Shown: positions 1-11,797 of the stretch, piece by piece | Numbering within the stretch: the first letter of the stretch is position 1 | How the letters are laid out: each line of letters starts with the position of its first letter | From: Atherinomorus stipes | Taxonomy: Eukaryota; Chordata; Actinopteri; Atheriniformes; Atherinidae | Reading direction: 5' to 3' | Length of the DNA stretch: 64,000 nucleotides | Assembly (NCBI GenBank): GCA_023101725.1 | Contig: JALJCO010000034.1 | Coordinates: forward strand, 186,001-250,000 | Translations under genes and position numbers: made by a program | The notes under the pieces: model-generated | What the model was told of the DNA's origin: nothing | The model's input: only the letters and a program-made list of their open reading frames with translations | Databases searched by the model: none

Positions 1-1589
1 ATGGATGTCTGCAAATTTTCTAGTTTTTAAAGAAAGAAAGAAAAAAAAAGATTTTTTGGTCTTAAGGTAAACCAACCCTCTGTGTGGTGAAACAAGTGTT
101 ACTGGTCCTCTGGATTCCTACTGTTGACTGCTGGTAAAAAGCCTGGGGATGATGGTCGATCTTTTGAATTCAAAATATAGAAATTATCATTAAAGCCAGC
201 TTCATCCAATTAAAGACCATCAAAAATTCAATGTTTCCTTCCTCATTCAGGCTGTGAACGAGTGATGCTTTTATATCATCGAGTCTTGACTGCTGTAACG
301 CATACAGGGCTGGACCAGAGCTTTTTGCAGTGCCTATCAACTAATCCGGCCAATGGCCGCCAGTAGACCGTCCGCCATTGCAACAGTGTCGTTTCTGTAC
401 ATGTGTATTTGAACAGATGAGAATCAGACTTTTTTCTGAACAATATGGAGGAAATCTGGAAGGACTGTCGCATTCCTGGTTGTTGGAACATCAGAGGAAA
501 ACTTTAATGTGGTAATAAGTGAATAAGAAGATCACAGACATTTATTTCATGGAGATTTCTGCTGTCTGACAAAAGTGGACGGTGCTGCTCAGTCCACTGA
601 TGTCGGTGTGTTCGTATCAGGGAGGAATATCGGACACACAGAGCAGAGGAGGAATTACTTGCTGCCACGGCAGAGAAAATGCTGGATCTAATCTCCAACA
701 ACAAAAACAGGGTAAATTATGGTGAACACTCATTAATCTGACACTTTATTTCACGTATCTATGCTCCTAAAAATGTCGCACCGCATAACGTTATTATGCT
801 AGCTAATGCTAACAGAGACAGCTGTGGTGCTGCAGAGAGTTATTGACTAATCTGGGAAATACTGTGAAATATAAGGTTATTTGCTCTGATCAGGGCAACG
901 TTGGGACCAGAAAATAAAAACAGTTCAGTCAGAAACACCAACCACTTCTGGCAAGTCGATTCGTCCAGTACAACAAATAAACTCCCACGCCGAACGCAAC
1001 TGCATTTTTCCCAACTTGCCGTCCTCTAGAAATTTAAAAAAAAAAAAAAAAAGAAAAATCTCCTGAACTCTGGACCAAACATCTGTTAGCTGATGGCTGT
1101 TTCTCTCTGAGGAAATCTTCCTGCAGGCTGTTAGTTTCTTCCTCTTCCTCAGAGAGTGTGTATAGGTTAGGATTTTCTAAGAGTTTCTGTTGAACAAAGA
1201 GGCATGTTTTTCATGCTTCGTGATTGGTGCCACATCATTGCGTATACTGGTGTCAGTCAGTTATGTTAAGGAAGCTACAGCTTGGCCTGAATATTCATAT
1301 ATATTACTCAAATATGCACAAATGAAGAAAAAAACGACTTAAATGAAGTTTTTTATGAGGAAATAACAGTAATATGCTGAAAAGCTCTTCAAGTCCATTT
1401 TTCATTATAGGGCTCCTTTAATGGCGGCGCCACAAGATGGCACAACACAAAACGCTTGTCGGATCAGTCTATAAAATGCTGCAGCTCGCCTACTGACAAA
1501 AAACAGAAAGTGTGACCACATGTTACCAATCCTGCATGTTTTACGATGTAATTTTGGGGAGAAAAAAAAAATCCTTCTATCAGTTTTCA
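1..1589. other. No gene seen; A-run and possible MITE end
   Basis: I see no supported gene here. An uninterrupted A-run lies at 1036-1052. The sequence ending near 1416 (a short 'attatagggctcct' followed by TTAA) resembles the end of a TTAA-targeting MITE, but I could not find its partner end, so it is not annotated separately. Confidence 0.5.
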
Positions 1590-1800
1590 CTGCCCAGCGG
1601 CGTCCTGAGGCTCAGAAACTGCACTACATAACTTTTCCATCCACGACGTTGTAATTGAATATTGAATATTGGTTGTGTACCGTGTCATGTACTAGCAAAC
1701 GGATTTAAACCAGATATGAAAACAGTGTTTTGAATATGCACAATGGTGGATTTTGCAAACATTACAGAACGAGAAGCAACAGAAAGAGAGGAAGGGACAG
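1590..1800. repeat. Dispersed repeat, copy 1 (partner at 52.68 kb)
   Basis: This stretch shares an ordered series of words with 52680-52892: 'tgcccagcggcgtcctgagg', then a phrase about a cell of 'gtcatgtactagcaa', then an 'aatatgcacaatggtgga'-like segment, then an A/G-rich end. Both copies have the same order and strand, so they are two members of one diverged repeat family. No coding motif or terminal inverted repeat was recognised, so the class is unknown. Confidence 0.55.
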
Positions 1801-4035
1801 AACAAGAGTCAAGACAAGAGTCTCTTTTACTAGCTGGAGTGAATCACAATATAGCTAGGATGAAGATGGATGCTAGTTTAGGCGTCGACTGAGAAAATTA
1901 ACAAAAGCTGTGTTGTGGGTCTTAAACTGAGCAATCAGAAGGGAGTACTTCCGCATTGCAGTATTCATCTAGCCAGGCTTCTTATCAGGGCGGAAGAAGT
2001 TAGCATCGAGCCTCTGTGGACCTACACAGGGCTTACGGCCTTAATGGCGTAGCAGACCTGACGCAGACAACATGGGAGTAACTGAGCCTTAAAGGGTTAA
2101 CCCTAGGGATGGTACCGAAACCCGGTGCTGAGTTGCTTCGGCTGAAATTCAGAAGTTTTCAGTGCTTTGACAGGAGGGACAGCACTACCAGGGACCAGTA
2201 GATTATATTTATCAGTGGGGATGTGCAGTCGGTAAGTGTTGCTGCTTGTGTAACTTATTATCTTTTGTGTCAGAGACCAGTAAACGATGGCAGACAAACG
2301 GACAGGCTGCTAATGTAGCTACAGAAGCTAACAGTGTTTGGTAAACTTCACGTCAGACGTCCGCTCCTTATATTCATCAGAGTCCAGCCCTTTTACTCCG
2401 CGGATCCTCTCTATCAAACAAACCGTTACGTTTTTATCAGTTTTTTCTCTGTTGGGACATCATTTCCTTCACCTGCTCTGTCCTGATTAAACTTTGTTTT
2501 GACTTTGACGTTTGCCTTGTGAACGTGCTTACAGACAGGTCTAACTCTCGTGCGTATTCTCGCGACAAACAAAAGTTGCGGATAAAAAAGAAGTTAAAAT
2601 GAGCTCATTAAAATTTTCCTCCCACCCAACTTTAATTAGAAATTAATTTGAAGATAATCTAAGAAGAATTGTGTATGTAAAACACTAGGTTATGACACCT
2701 TTAAGGTCGTATGTCTTTTGTGTGAAACTAAACTCATGCCAAACATTGTATTGTCAACCCTGCTCCTCCTTAACAAGCAGCATGCACTGAAGGGAGGGGC
2801 GACTGTGGCACTCTCACGTGCTCGCCTGGCTGTTTTAGCTGGTGATCAACTTTATGTAAACAGCGGCTAACACAGCAGTTAGCTAAACACATGCATTTGT
2901 TTACAGTAAGTGTCTGATCAGATTCACGCTTATAACTTCATTTTCAGAAAAATATACATGAAACTCAGTTGGCAACAACTTAAGCTAGCTCCTAACTTGC
3001 AGTGAAACTCGCCCGATACAACGTTTCCACTGCACAGATGCAGTCGGCGTCTGATCAGGACGAGGAGAGCTGATCACTGAAAGCATCTCGATGTTTGTCT
3101 TCGCTAATCCATGAATAAATATCTGTCACTCCCAGCTGCAGTTTATGGATCTCTGACGACTTGAACAGAGTCGCTACATCACCGCAAAGCAGCGCAGGTG
3201 CGCTTGGTGTTCAACACCAGCGTGTCCCTGAGTCAACTTGAGGTGACGTGACAGGCTGTGGCTGCGTTTATTATATTTACAAATATCAATGGAACATCAC
3301 GCCCCATGCATCTGTTAGGCCTATATATGCGGATAGTTAGTTATTATCTGAAGCTTTCAGGCAACATTCCCCCCCCCCCCTAAAATACAGTGTTGGTGAG
3401 AAATGAAAGGAGAAAAAAATGGTGTGTATACGGTTATTGATTTTTTTCTAAGAACAATGATGATGATGATGATTGATTTGTTGTATTGTCCCTGACTTTA
3501 GGCTGATGGCAACTCGGAAAGGCTGCAGTACCAAAAAATGCTGTTATTTTTTATTCGAATACCTTAAACTTTAAAATAAACAACATTGTGTTGTTAGTTT
3601 GTAAGTTATTTAAAGGGTTATTTTTAAAGTTATTTTTTGTAGTTTTTGTTTATTTATTTTATATAAACCAATAATGTTCATGATTTGTTTTTTCTTTTCG
3701 TTTCAATCTAATATATCTTTTTGATCAATCTTTGTTATTTTTCCACTCTTCAGTTGAGTCTTCCAACATTCTGCCCCACAGAGACCAATTATCAACTCTG
3801 AATTTCACCAAATAAAAACTCAATCTTTGAATGGGAATTTTTCTGAAACCCTTGGACGAATCAAAATTCTAAACTTCAACTATGCAGTCCACTGTTATAT
3901 AGTTGAATAGTTTTAAGTTTGATAAATATTCTGTAAAATTTTTCTGCAAGAGACATTCTCAACAGAATATTGTTGAGGGGTCTTGAACGTTGCTTTAAAT
4001 GAAAACAACTTGATAAGTCTTCTGAAAAATTTACA
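1801..4035. other. No gene seen; unassigned sequence
   Basis: No ORF with a recognisable domain is present. A phrase near 2107 ('ggatggtaccgaaacccggt') is of a type common in fish MITEs, but no second end was found. A C12 run lies at 3369-3380, and 3540-3760 is AT-rich. Confidence 0.5.
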
Positions 4036-4037
4036 TA

Positions 4038-5511
4038 TTGTCGTCCTCAAAATTATTCATACCCTCCAAGTAAACAAAAGGCTAAATTCACAATAGTTAT
4101 TCAAATAACAAGAAACTAAAGAAACTAATAATGAATAAAAAACTACAAAATTAAAATTTAGTGAAATACAATGCTTTTGATTTGTGGCTGGAAATAATAA
4201 TTTAAAAAAGAACAAACAAACAAAACTGTCCCAGAACAGTCAGAGCACCTTTCTCATGAACAGTGGACCAACATACCTGTCAGCAGGTGCAGCTGTCTGA
4301 TTGGATGCTGCAGAAAACATCTGGGCCCGGTTGTTCAATTCTCGGTTATTTTAACCACTGGTTAACCCCTAACGGTCCGTTAAATCCTTAACCTGCCGTT
4401 AGCTAACCGACTGTTAAATATGCGTTGTTCAAAGCATGGTTAGTCATGCCGTCAGCTAACGGCACCGTCAAAGTTAACCATAGGGTTAGCACCACTGGTT
4501 AGCACCAATGTATCCCACAATTCCCCATTTTGTTTACTTCTGGTATTGCAAAAAGTAATGTTGTAAGTCTGTGTCTCCTTATTGCTGTGAGGAAGACACG
4601 GGGGGCCGACTCTCACTTTATTTTCCCACCGTGAACAGAGCTGCTGTTAGCCACAACACACTCTTCCTCATCCCCCAGTCTCTCCATCCTTCCCCGTTCT
4701 CTTCACACTCCTGCGCCCCCCAGCTCATGGGGGGCCTCACAGCACAGCAAACCCTCAGTAACAGAACACACGGGACACAGAGTATTGATAAGCAAACGAT
4801 CCTTTTCACTTCAAGGAAAAAGACAAGCAGTAATTTCTCTGCTGATGAAGAAAATGTCATTCAGACCAGAAGATATTAATCTTTCTAAATAGTGAGTCCG
4901 TCGTGTTCACAGTTCGTTGCACGCTCCAAATCGACTCGCAAAGGATCACATAGACCTGAATGCATTCTTTCCCGAAGTGGTGCGCAGCTCCTCGTTAGAA
5001 TAATCCCCGATGTCAAAATCAAAGCCACAATAACCGCCGTCCTTCCTTCTCTGAACCGGCATCATGAACGCAGCGTCGGCAACAAACGGCATAATGAGAG
5101 AAAACCCCACCGTTAAGACTTTAGCGGCGGTCCTTAGGTGTGTTAACTTTAACGTTAAGATAACACACGGTTAAAGTTAACTGAGTTTTGAACAACAAGA
5201 TAACCGGACTGTTAAAGTTAACGGTCGGCTAAATGTATTTAACGGCTGGTTAAAAAATAACCTAGTTTTGAACAACTGGGCCCTGATTGCAATGATTGCC
5301 TCAAAGTTTTGCTCAACAACATTTTAGTTCAGGCGCCCCATCATGCTTGTTTACTTGTTTTTTATATATACGTTGAACTGCAATTCAAAACCAATGTCAT
5401 GATTTTCAATTTTTTTTATTTAGTATTACTTTTGTCAATTTCAACTCAATTCACTGAAAGTTGTTTTTTTCTTCTTTAATGGTAGACGATGAATAATTTT
5501 GAGGAGGACAG
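4038..5511. mobile_element. Tc1/mariner-like element, non-autonomous, interrupted
   Basis: The ends are inverted copies of each other: the left reads TTGTCGTCCTCAAAATTATTCAT and the right is the complement of CTGTCCTCCTCAAAATTATTC. A TA dinucleotide flanks each side (4036-4037 and 5512-5513), as expected for Tc1/mariner insertion. No transposase is left. Most of the interior (4324-5282) is a later insertion of another element. Part of the left arm (about 4205-4300) recurs at 30352-30440. Assignment rests on the TA duplication and the end structure. Confidence 0.8.
4324..5282. mobile_element. PIF/Harbinger-like non-autonomous element nested in Tc1
   Basis: The terminal inverted repeats start GGCCCGGTTGTTCAA on the left and, read inward from the right, GGCCCAGTTGTTCAAAACT. 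A 3-bp CTG flanks both ends (4321-4323 and 5283-5285). Known Harbinger elements duplicate 3-bp CWG or TWA targets, so the superfamily call is an inference from CTG. The subterminal DNA is full of short inverted 'gttaa/ttaac' words. Short ORFs inside (for example 4571-4879) carry no transposase motif. It lies wholly within the Tc1-like element at 4038-5511 and is therefore younger than it. Confidence 0.7.
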
Positions 5512-5513
5512 TA

Positions 5514-5879
5514 TCTGAAATGATGAAAAATAAAAGAATGTCCGCCCCCATGTCCAGAATAAGCTGAGTATTTTGGTTTTGTGTTGTGTGATGTAGATTT
5601 GTTGTGTAAACCAAAGCCATTCCATGTAACTCAGCAGGCTTTAGGACCCAGAGCAGGGAATGAAGTGTATATGGCTAACTTATGGTGGCCTGGTACACCA
5701 GCCTGACCAATGCCATGTATGAGATGCACGGCAAGTCAGTCTGGATTCCCTCCGCTGGGAAATGATTTCCACTCCGGTAAAAAATTGACCGGACCATTCA
5801 CAGCGCAACAGTAGAATTATTAACAGGAACGCAAAACTCCTCTGACACCTCCACCGCTGTTTCTGCTCTGTTTTGGTGC
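5514..5879. other. No feature seen
   Basis: Nothing recognisable between the Tc1-like element and the following fold-back element. Confidence 0.5.
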
Positions 5880-5883
5880 TTAA

Positions 5884-6745
5884 AGGAATAGTTCACCCTG
5901 ATTTAATGATTTAACTTTATTTTCCACTTACCCTGATGGTGAGCAAGACTCTGGACCACTTTTTTAATATGTCAAATGCAGCTGAAGGTCAGGGTGACTT
6001 CTCATTCCCCCCCAATGGAGTTCGCCAGGGTCCGAGCCAAAAAGGTCCATAAAAGTCCACAAAAAATTGTCAATATTCCTCCATACTGCTCGTCCCATGT
6101 AATCCAAGTGTCCTGAGTGGGTAGCGTCCAGAATTTACTAGAAACTACGCCATTTAGTATATTTTTAGAGTCTAAACAGTACTACAGCATGCCTAGCAAG
6201 CACGCCGATGCGCGTTCACGAAACTACGGAAGCCACGGCAGACGAGATCGCGTGTTCTCTTTTTCTTTCTTTCTTTTAGATCAATATCCAACCCCTCCTG
6301 TTTGCCCCGGTTTGTTTGCGCTCTTACCACAATGTACACAGTGAATTTCTTCTTCTACGCTTGCATTATCGGCAGAGTAGGCTCTGAACGCCGAGGCTTC
6401 TGTAGTTTCGTGACCGCGCATGTGCTCGCTTAATGGATGTAAACAATACTCCTTTTTAGACTCTAAAAATATACTAAATGGCGTAGTTTCAAGTAAATTC
6501 TGGACGCTACCCATTCAGGACACTTGGATTACATGAAACGAGCAGTATGGAGGAATATTGACAATTTTTTGAGGACTTTTATGGACCTTTTGGGCTCGGA
6601 CCCGGGCGAACTCCATTGGGGGGGAACAAGAAGTCGCCCTGATGTTCAGCTGCATTTGACATATTAAAAAAATGGTCCAGAGTCTTGCTCATCATCAGGG
6701 TAAGTGGAAAATAAAGTTAAATCATTCTGAGGGTGAACTATTCCT
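5884..6745. mobile_element. Fold-back MITE with TTAA target duplication
   Basis: The two ends form a long imperfect inverted repeat of about 290 bp per arm (roughly 5884-6180 against 6450-6745). The terminal repeat is AGGAATAGTTCACCCT. TTAA flanks both ends (5880-5883 and 6746-6749), the target of piggyBac- and Kolobok-type transposases. Because the arms mirror each other, the same short peptide appears on both strands; this is not a gene. A broken second copy of this family flanks the large nest at 14533-14635 and 26447-27005. Confidence 0.85.
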
Positions 6746-6749
6746 TTAA

Positions 6750-7421
6750 CTAATAGCTTCCGGGTCATAGTCACATGACGTGCAACACAAACGCTTTCTT
6801 ATATTAGTAGTTCAGCAATAAACAATGCTTACATGTAACAGAGTATTTATAATAATAAAACCAAATATTCTATGTTAATATACACAAGAAAATTACATTA
6901 AATAGAGAGGGAAAAACAATGTGTAAATGCTGACTTCCGGCGTCGCCATAGCAACAGAGTGCCGAACTATGCCAGCTGCAGTCACCTCTGATTGGTTCTC
7001 TCCGGTTCACTTTCCTCCTGTTCGCCTCTCGTCTCGCATTGGAAATCAGTCTCCAGCGGAGGGAACCCAGATTGACCTGCCGTGTCATGGTGTTAGTCAG
7101 GCTGGTGTACCAGGCTAAATTATGGTGCGTTCAGACCAAACGCATTGTCGGCGGCAAAAACACACTTGACACCCAAAGTTTGACGATGGTTCACATAAAA
7201 TTAGATATTGATAGAGACCAAAACGCTGTCTAGGAAGTGCTACTGTATTTTCTAAGGAAATTAGTTTTTAATGTACAGTTGAATATATTTTCTTCTCAGT
7301 TGAATGATTTCTCTTGCAAGTTTATTTTAACAGGACAGTGCTGACGTTAGACTGTCACTGTTTGGTTTAAATAATCCCGAGTTGGTTTCATTCTTTGTGT
7401 CTGTGTGGATTGGATTCAAGA
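6750..7421. other. No gene seen; short repeat shared with 41.1 kb
   Basis: No coding feature is recognised. About 7121-7235, beginning 'atggtgcgttcagacc', is alignable by eye to 41103-41210, suggesting an old dispersed repeat whose opening resembles MITE ends of the 'gttcagacc' type. No target duplication could be assigned. Confidence 0.45.
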
Positions 7422-7423
7422 TA

Positions 7424-8335
7424 TACTGCCTGGCCAAAGAAAAAAAAAAAAGGTAAAATCCAAATATTTTGTTGGAGCACCTTTAGCTTTTATTACGGCA
7501 GCATTCATCGTGGCATTGTTTCAATAACTTCTGCAATGTCAGAAGATTTATTTTCATCCAGTGTTGCATTAATTTTTCACCAAGATCTTGCATTGATGAT
7601 GGTAGACTGACCACAGCCTTCTCCAGCACATCCCAAAGCTTTTCAATAGGATTCAGGTCTGGACTCTGTGGTGGCCAATCCATGAGTGAAAATGATGTCT
7701 CATGCTCCCTGAACCATCTTTCACAATCTGAGGCGATGAATTCTGGCATTGTCATCTTGGAATATGGGCGTGCCATCAGCGAAGAAACATCCATTGATGG
7801 AATAACCTGGTCATTCAGTACATCAGGCATCAGTTGACCTCATTCTTTGAGCATGTACTGTTGCTGAACCTAGACCTGAGCAACTGCAACAACCCCAGAT
7901 CATACCACTGCCCCCACAGGCTTGTACAGTAGCACTAGGCATGATGGTGCATCACCTCATCTGCCTTTCTGGCCACATTTCTTCCTGGAAGACGATGGTC
8001 CACTATCCTTCCAGTTTTTAATGAGTTGGACAGTTCTGAACCCAGTTTTAGTAGTTTCTGCTTCTCCTTAGACGTTTTCTCTGCTTGATGCTGCCAATGA
8101 TCTGACCCTTCTCAGACAGACCAACATCTCTTCCTCCACCACGGATGTGTCATTCCACATTGTGTTTTAGGAAATGAGAAGCAACTCATTGCACCAGTTA
8201 GGGTTAAAATAACTTGTTGCCAGTTGAAAGATAATCACCTATGCAGTAGTTATCCAATAGGGGGCTTGTACCTATTTGCTTAGTTCAATCCAGGTGGCGA
8301 TTTTTTTTTCTTTGGGGGGGGGGGGGGGGGCTGTG
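7424..8335 (-). mobile_element. Tc1-like element, internally deleted, minus orientation
   Basis: The left end reads TACTGCCTGGCCAAAG and the right end is the complementary T-rich sequence ending ...ctgtg, with TA at 7422-7423 and 8336-8337. The right terminal repeat is damaged: the expected 'ggccaggcag' is replaced by a run of 17 G at 8314-8330. At about 0.9 kb it is shorter than an intact Tc1 (about 1.3-1.6 kb). The family is the same as the element at 60137-61512: both contain the same helix-turn-helix region and the phrase for 'aactggaaggatagtgg'. Transposase remnants run on the minus strand. Confidence 0.85.
7483..7830 (-). pseudogene. Tc1-type transposase, C-terminal fragment
   Basis: The minus-strand translation contains [18 protein letters not shown], the hallmark of the third catalytic region of Tc1-type DD34E transposases; the glutamate after NPI is the third catalytic residue. 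Only about 115 codons remain, compared with about 340 in a full protein. The helix-turn-helix DNA-binding region is recognisable further right (about 8040-8135 on the minus strand) but is out of frame and stop-broken, and the region between is largely deleted. In an intact element this enzyme would cut and paste the element at TA sites. Here it cannot be functional. Confidence 0.85.
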
Positions 8336-8337
8336 TA

Positions 8338-9238
8338 TGTTATAATCTGTAGTATTTGTGCATGGATTTATGTGGCTTCATTTCAAGGGTGTAGTGTTGG
8401 TGAGTAGGGTGAATGTTGGGATTGGGCCTTAGTAAGACTTCAGTTACAGATTTGTCCCTCAGACAAGGACTTCTCTGGAGCCCAGAAAACTGGATGTGGC
8501 AGGTCAGGATATCCCTGAAGTGTTGGAAGATTAAACATGTCAGGCAGACAGGGAGCAAACAGGACTCTTAGAAAAAGGTGTAGTTACTGCACACCAAGTA
8601 ATGCCAGATGACTTCAACATTTTTGTAGAGTGCCTCACTCCCTTGCTGTGTTTTCATCTGTACTTCAGCCATTTAGCATTTCAACAACTTAAAATAATTA
8701 GCCAAACCTTTAAAATGCATACAACTGTCACACCATAAGAGTCCAGAGTTGCGTGTCATTTTACACACCCTGCCATCAGATCATGTTGGGTGGCAGTTAA
8801 GGGGCTGGTGGCAGAACCTGGCTGTGGATCAACTGATGACAACAACAATCTGGTGACACGTGGCTGAGTAACCGAGGTGGACATGGTGAGTGGTGATGAG
8901 GTGATGAACTGCAGCTGTGCCAGGAAGACCACCAGGATACTGCGACTACGCCCACACAAGAAGAGAGGCAGACAGAATTTGACACGGGGAAAAGGTGAGA
9001 GGGAAAACAAGGGCAACTCAGTCATGCTGACAGTGTAGACATGGCCAGATTTTTTCATGTTTAACCCAAGATTATCAACTTCGTTTTTGTGGTCTTTGTG
9101 TTTTTCCTTAGTTAAAAGTTAGGAAATGATGATTTCATTGTCATCGCATACTCTGCGGTTTTAATTGAGCAAATTGCAAATAAAATGTTGTCGTGGGGCG
9201 TTAATACAAGCAGCTAAAGGCTCCATAGCTTGTGCAAA
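8338..9238. other. No feature seen between two Tc1-like elements
   Basis: No coding domain, terminal repeat or RNA gene was recognised in this stretch. Confidence 0.5.
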
Positions 9239-9240
9239 TA

Positions 9241-10843
9241 CAGTGGGTATGGAAAGTATTCAGATCCCTTTACAGTTTTTACTCTTTGTCTCATTGCAGC
9301 CATTTGCCAAAATCAAAAAAGTTCATTTTATTTCTCATTAGTGTCACTCAGCACCTCATCTTACCAGAAAAAAACAGAAATGTAGAAATTTTTGCAAATT
9401 TATTAAAAAAGAAAAACTGAAATATGACATGGTCATAAGTATTCAGTACTTTGCTCAGTACTGAGTAGAAGTACTTCTGAGCTGGTACAGACATGAGTCT
9501 TCTTGGGAATGATGCAACAAGTGTTCCACACCAGGATTTGGGATCTTCTGCGTTCTTCTTGCAGATCCTCTCCAGTTCTGTCAGGTTGGATGGTGAACGG
9601 TGGTGTTCAGCCATTTTCAGGTCTCTCCAGAGATGCTCAGTTGGGTTTAAGTCAGGGTTCTGGCTGGTCCAGTCCAGAATGGTCCAGAGTTGTTCTGATC
9701 CACTCCTTTGTTATTTCAGCTGTGTGCTGAGGGTCATTGTCTTGTTGGAAGATGAACCTTCGGCCCAGTCTGAGGTCCTGAGACTCTGGAAGAGGTTTTC
9801 TTCTAGGATCTCTCTACTTGGCCGCAATTATCTTTCCTTCATCAGCAACCAGTCGTCCTGTCCCTGCAGCTGAAAAACACCCCCATAGCATGATGCTGCC
9901 ACCACCATGTTTCACTGTTGAGATGGTAACAGGCAGGTGATGAGCAGTGCCTGGTTTTCTCCGCACATATTGCTTAGAATGAACTAAAAAGTTCAATCTT
10001 GGTTTCATCAGACCAGAGAATCTTATTTCTCACAGTCTGGGAGTCCTTCATGTGTTTTTTTGGCAAACTCTATGCGGCTTTCATATGTCTGCACTGAGGA
10101 GAGGCTTCCATCGGGCCACTCTGCCATAAAGCCCCGACTGGTGGAGGCTGCGGTGATAGTTGACTTTGTGGAACTTTCTCCATCTCCCTACTGCATCTCT
10201 GGAGCTCAGCCATAGTGATCTTTGGCTTCTTCTTTATCTTTCTCCAAGGCTCTTCTCCCACGATTGCTGTTTGGCTGGACGGCCGGGTCTAGGAAGAGTT
10301 CTGGTCGTCCCAAACTTCTTCCATTTAAGGACTATGGAGGCCACCGTGCTCTTGGGAACCTTTAGTGCTGCAGAAATTCTTTTGTAACCTTGTCCAGATC
10401 TGTGCCTCGCCACAATTCTGTCTCTGAGCTCCTTGGACAGTTCCTTCCACCTCATGATCCTCATTTGCTCTGACATGCACTGTGAGCTGGAAGCTCTTAT
10501 ATAGGCAGGTGTGTGCATTTCCTGATCAAGTCCAATCAGTTTAATTAAACACAGCTGGACTCCAATGAAGGAGTAGAACCATCTCAAGAAGGATCAGAAG
10601 AAATGGACAGCATATGAGTTCAATATGAGTGTCACTGCAGAGGGTCTGAATACTTTTGATCATGTGATATTTCAGTTTTTCATTTTTAATAAATTTGCAA
10701 AAATTTCTACATTTCTGTTTTTTCTGTCAAGATGGGGTGCCGAGTGTACAATTATGAAAAATAAAATGAACTTTTTTTTATTTTGGCAAATGGCTGCAAT
10801 AAAACAAAGAGTGAAAACTTTAAAGGGATCTGAATACCCACTG
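9241..10843 (-). mobile_element. Full-length Tc1-like element with long inverted repeats
   Basis: The element is about 1.6 kb, flanked by TA at 9239-9240 and 10844-10845. The inverted repeats are long (about 200 bp): 9241-9420 is complementary to about 10655-10843. The left begins CAGTGGGTATGGAAAGTATTC. The right ends with the complement of CAGTGGGTATTC, so 7-9 bp ('ggaaag' region) are missing from the right repeat. Such long repeats are typical of the IR/DR group of fish Tc1 elements. The transposase is on the minus strand and is broken. Confidence 0.92.
9480..10476 (-). pseudogene. Tc1-type transposase pseudogene
   Basis: The start is probably the minus-strand ATG at 10476, giving MSEQMRIMRWKELSKEL, followed by the helix-turn-helix region GYKRISAALKVPKSTVAS and the basic GRPAK linker. 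The first catalytic region is visible near 10010-10030 as WSDETKIEL, then [16 protein letters not shown] near 9880-9930. The third region near 9640-9660 reads NPDLNPTEHLW, with its catalytic glutamate. Frames change several times and stops occur, so about 330 codons of transposase are present only as pieces. The protein would be a DD34E cut-and-paste transposase; this copy is dead. Confidence 0.88.
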
Positions 10844-10892
10844 TAACAGTGGGCTCAAGGGTCAGCTCTGCCTAGTACCACGTTAAATCATA

Positions 10893-11375
10893 AAATTACT
10901 TGGTCTGAGCCCATTTGTGATCACAGCAGAGAGGGACAACTTGTACAAAATTTGGATCCATCATAAATGCATCCCCTAAGCCAAAATTTTTGAGGGTAAA
11001 GAACAGATAACGCCACTCCAGGTGATCGAACACTTTTTCTGCATCCAGAGAAATAATGAGGGCATCTGAGCTGTACAGTAAAGAATGGTGAATGACATTA
11101 AGCAGGCTTCTCACCTTGTGTGAAGAATATCTTCCACATATAAAGCCGGTGTGGTCGTTAGAAATTACTGAGGGGAGAGCATTTCCCAAATGTTAGTTTA
11201 AGACCTTGGCGAGAAGCTTTCAAATCTAAATTTAAAGCGGACATAGGCCTATATGAAGAACACTCTTCAGGTGATTTCCCCTTTTTTAATATCAAGGAAA
11301 TATTAGCCTCCATCAGAGATGGAGAAAGAGCCTGTGTCACAAATGAGGAATGTAGCATTTGAACAGGACAGTGTT
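10893..11375 (-). pseudogene. L1-clade LINE reverse transcriptase fragment
   Basis: Two minus-strand reading frames together cover the start of a reverse transcriptase. The right piece (11158-11358) reads [23 protein letters not shown], the conserved entry into the domain. The left piece (10896-11189) contains NDHTGFICGRYSS and then LDAEKVFDHLEWRYLF, the motif around the first catalytic aspartate in L1-type enzymes. The catalytic FADD motif is not present, so this is a short internal fragment with a frameshift. It belongs to an L1-like element, possibly the same clade as the one at 14.7-19.1 kb, although the two do not overlap and cannot be compared. Confidence 0.8.
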
Positions 11376-11403
11376 AAACTTTTTATAAAAATTCTGCATT
11401 AAA

Positions 11404-11797
11404 TCCTGTGGTGGTTAGCACCGCAGCCTCACAGTAAGAAGGTCGCTAGTTCGATTCCCAGCTGGGGAGGGGGTTCGAACAATTCCAACAGTGGCCTTCC
11501 TGTGTGGAGTTTGCATGTTCTCCCCGTGTATGCGTGGGTTCTCTCCGGGTTCTCCGGCTTCCTCCCACAGTCCAAAGACATGCATGTTAGGTTAATTGAT
11601 CACTCTAAATTGTCCCTAGGAATGAGTGTGAGTGTGAATGGTTGTCTGTCTCTCTGTGTTGGCCCTGCAACAGACTGGCGACCTGTCCAGGGTGTACCCC
11701 ACCTCTTGCCTGATAATAGCTGGGATAGACTCCAGCAACCCCCCCGACCCTGAACTGGATAAGCGGTACAGAAAATGACTGACTGATGACTGAATAC
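11404..11797 (+). repeat. tRNA-derived SINE
   Basis: The left end holds two RNA polymerase III promoter boxes of tRNA type: 'gtggttagcac' near 11408 (box A) and 'agttcgattccca' near 11449 (box B). They are followed by a body with 'gtttgcatgttctccccgtg' and 'cctcccacagtccaaagac', a body very common in fish genomes, and a 3' end with short 'gactgact' repeats near 11787. It would be transcribed by polymerase III and copied by a partner LINE's enzyme. I am confident of the tRNA-derived class but do not assign a family name. Confidence 0.8.

Noticed and set aside
4571..4879. 102-codon frame inside the Harbinger-like element
   Set aside because: Serine/proline-rich with no DDE or Myb-like motif; an opposite-strand frame overlaps it. 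The element looks non-autonomous.
6117..6514. Identical short peptides starting MGSVQNLLETTPFSIFLES on both strands
   Set aside because: They are the two mirror arms of the fold-back MITE at 5884-6745, not genes.
9493..9873. 126-codon plus-strand frame
   Set aside because: It is the antisense of the Tc1 transposase remnant at 9480-10476.
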